64,000 bases of DNA from positions 1 to 64,000 of the forward strand of contig CAZCGE010000113.1 of NCBI GenBank assembly GCA_964498125.1, read 5' to 3'. The notes beneath the pieces were generated by a model. It worked only from the letters and a program-made list of their open reading frames with translations. It searched no databases and was not told the origin of the DNA. Every line of letters begins with the position of its first letter. Positions within the stretch are counted from its first letter, which is position 1. The translations under genes and the position numbers were made by a program. Below are positions 62,951 through 64,000 of the stretch, piece by piece. The DNA is from CAMDBL01 sp964498125. GTDB lineage: Bacteria > Pseudomonadota > Alphaproteobacteria > Rhizobiales > Hyphomicrobiaceae.

Positions 62951-63745
62951 ATGTCCGCCACCTACGCCACTCTCGCCCTCACCACGCCCGTGCCGAATGT
63001 CCTGGTCGTCACCATGAACCGGCCCGAGGCGATGAATGCCATGAACACGCAGATGATGATTGATCTGCGCGACTGCTTCATGAGCTTCTACGTCGATGCC
63101 GACGCCGCCCGCTGCATCGTGCTGACCGGGGCCGGCGACAAGGCCTTCTGCGCCGGCGCGGATCTGAAAGAGCGCAACGGCATGACGGACGCCACCTGGC
63201 GGCGCCAGCATGCCATCGTCGAGCAGACCGTGCGCGCCCTGGTCGACTGCCCGATCCCGGTGCTGGCCGCCGTCAATGGCGCGGCCTACGCGGGGGGCTG
63301 CGAGTTGGCGCTCGGCTGCGATTTCATCTATGCCGCCGAGCATGCCCGCTTCGCCCAGACCGAGGTGGCGCTCGGCATCATCCCCGGCGCCATGGGCACG
63401 CAGAACCTGCCGCGCGCCGTCGGCCAGCGCCGCGCCAAGGAGCTGATTTTGACCGGAAAACCGTTCAGCGCCGCAGAAGCTTTGCAGTGGGGCCTCGTCA
63501 ACCGCGTGCTGCCAGGCCCCGACCTGATGCAGGAGGCGCTGGCAACCGCCACCCGCATCGCCGACAACGCGCCGGTCGCCGTGCGCCAGGCCAAGAAGTC
63601 GATCGACAAGGCCGGCGACCTCGGCCGCGCCGACGGCTACAGCTTCGAGATCGAGGCCTATAATCGCACCGTTGGCACCGAGGATCGCCAGGAAGGCATC
63701 CGCGCCTTCAACGAGAAGAGAAAGCCGCAGTACAAGGGGCGGTGA
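62951..63745 (+). CDS. Enoyl-CoA hydratase/isomerase family protein
   Basis: 264-residue crotonase-fold enzyme. Oxyanion-hole segments AFCAGADLKE and AAYAGGCELALG are present, with catalytic acids Glu118 and Glu138 at the hydratase positions. RPEAMNAMN is the usual N-terminal signature. ATG 62951 was chosen from the family N-terminus. It may act in fatty or aromatic acid breakdown; no partner gene is adjacent, and the stop faces the nfeD gene convergently. Confidence 0.92.
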   Translation: MSATYATLALTTPVPNVLVVTMNRPEAMNAMNTQMMIDLRDCFMSFYVDADAARCIVLTGAGDKAFCAGADLKERNGMTDATWRRQHAIVEQTVRALVDCPIPVLAAVNGAAYAGGCELALGCDFIYAAEHARFAQTEVALGIIPGAMGTQNLPRAVGQRRAKELILTGKPFSAAEALQWGLVNRVLPGPDLMQEALATATRIADNAPVAVRQAKKSIDKAGDLGRADGYSFEIEAYNRTVGTEDRQEGIRAFNEKRKPQYKGR

Positions 63746-63763
63746 GGCGAATCGGACGGTGGC

Positions 63764-64000
63764 TCACCCCGCCACGCGCTCGACCACCAGCACCGTGCCA
63801 CGCGTGCCCGTCACCTTGGCTTGGGCGCCTTCGGGCAGATCGGGGCCTTGGGCGGTCCACACCGTGTCGCCGACCTTGATCTTGCCGCGACCGCCGACGA
63901 TCGCCTCGGCCACCGTGCAGGTCCAGCCGAGGTATTGCTCGGCACGCGCATTGAGGCCGGGCTCATCGCTGGTCCTGTGCTCCGGCCGGGCCCAGCGACC
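63764..64000 (-). CDS. NfeD family protein, C-terminal OB domain (gene continues beyond the window)
   Basis: The last 78 codons of a minus-strand gene, stop TGA at 63764-63766. GWTCTVAEAIVGGRGKIKVGDTVWTAQGPDLPEGAQAKVTGTRGTVLVVE is the OB-fold of NfeD/YbbK-type membrane proteins, which act with a stomatin-like slipin/QmcA partner in membrane quality control. The membrane part and start lie outside the window. Confidence 0.85.
   Translation of the reverse strand, partial: GRWARPEHRTSDEPGLNARAEQYLGWTCTVAEAIVGGRGKIKVGDTVWTAQGPDLPEGAQAKVTGTRGTVLVVERVAG

Overview
The window is 64 kb of GC-rich, gene-dense chromosomal DNA from an alphaproteobacterium. I infer this from the hemC-hemD-mitofilin-hemY run opposite tsaD and gpsA, the comF / grxC / nitrilase / DUF1178 run, the cyclo-ligase / YmdB-like / yebC order, and the TRAP and TctAB transporters. 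Hyphomicrobiales or the Reyranella/Rhodospirillales side are plausible, but the sequence alone does not settle the family. There is no prophage, IS element, CRISPR array, tRNA or rRNA.

Layout. 1-0.6 kb: BrnT-type toxin-antitoxin pair cut by the window edge. 0.7-5.8 kb: sugar-acid locus (cyclase, uronate-dehydrogenase-like enzyme, TRAP dctPQM). 5.9-6.7 kb: truncated antitoxin, GIY-YIG protein and REP palindromes. 7.0-10.6 kb: yebC, a metallophosphoesterase, and a 5-formyl-THF cyclo-ligase gene whose middle holds a complete but circularly permuted phosphoribosyltransferase. 11-13.5 kb: comF, grxC, nitrilase, DUF1178. 13.7-19.3 kb: pterin dehydratase, thpR, SdhC/SdhD-like anchors, rsmC-rsuA, an SdhB-like protein and a sulfite-oxidase-family protein, with no flavoprotein subunit. 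19.6-24.8 kb: prmB, prfC and a di-heme cytochrome fused to DUF4384. 24.9-33 kb: two small membrane proteins, a lysine-2,3-aminomutase-like enzyme, aroQ, gpsA, a large hybrid histidine kinase and tsaD. 33.2-39.8 kb: hemC, hemD, mitofilin-like protein, hemY, rimO. 40-45.6 kb: pheT, pheS, rplT, rpmI, with an AT-richer NYN nuclease-like gene between pheS and rplT. 46.9-52.1 kb: thiolase-like / DUF35 / alcohol dehydrogenase / SMP-30 / acyl-CoA ligase cluster. 52-56.4 kb: peroxiredoxin-like protein with LysR regulator, patatin phospholipase, asd. 56.7-64 kb: ThDP enzyme, tctA-tctB, rutE-like flavoprotein, nfuA, a ParE-type toxin module, an enoyl-CoA hydratase, and the C-terminus of an NfeD protein.

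The most unusual object is the cyclo-ligase/phosphoribosyltransferase chimera at 8850-10256. The two halves of the cyclo-ligase flank the C-terminal half and then the N-terminal half of a type I phosphoribosyltransferase. Both junctions lie in a near-identical 20-bp sequence, as expected if a small circle carrying the phosphoribosyltransferase gene had integrated by one crossover at microhomology. The insert is exactly 268 codons and the frame stays open, so a nested bifunctional protein is possible.

Other points to note: a thiolase homologue without the nucleophilic cysteine next to its DUF35 partner, suggesting a retro-aldolase; a long perfect inverted repeat between rpmI and rplT; and dispersed GTAGG...CCTAC palindromes, one of which supplies the stop codon of a gene.
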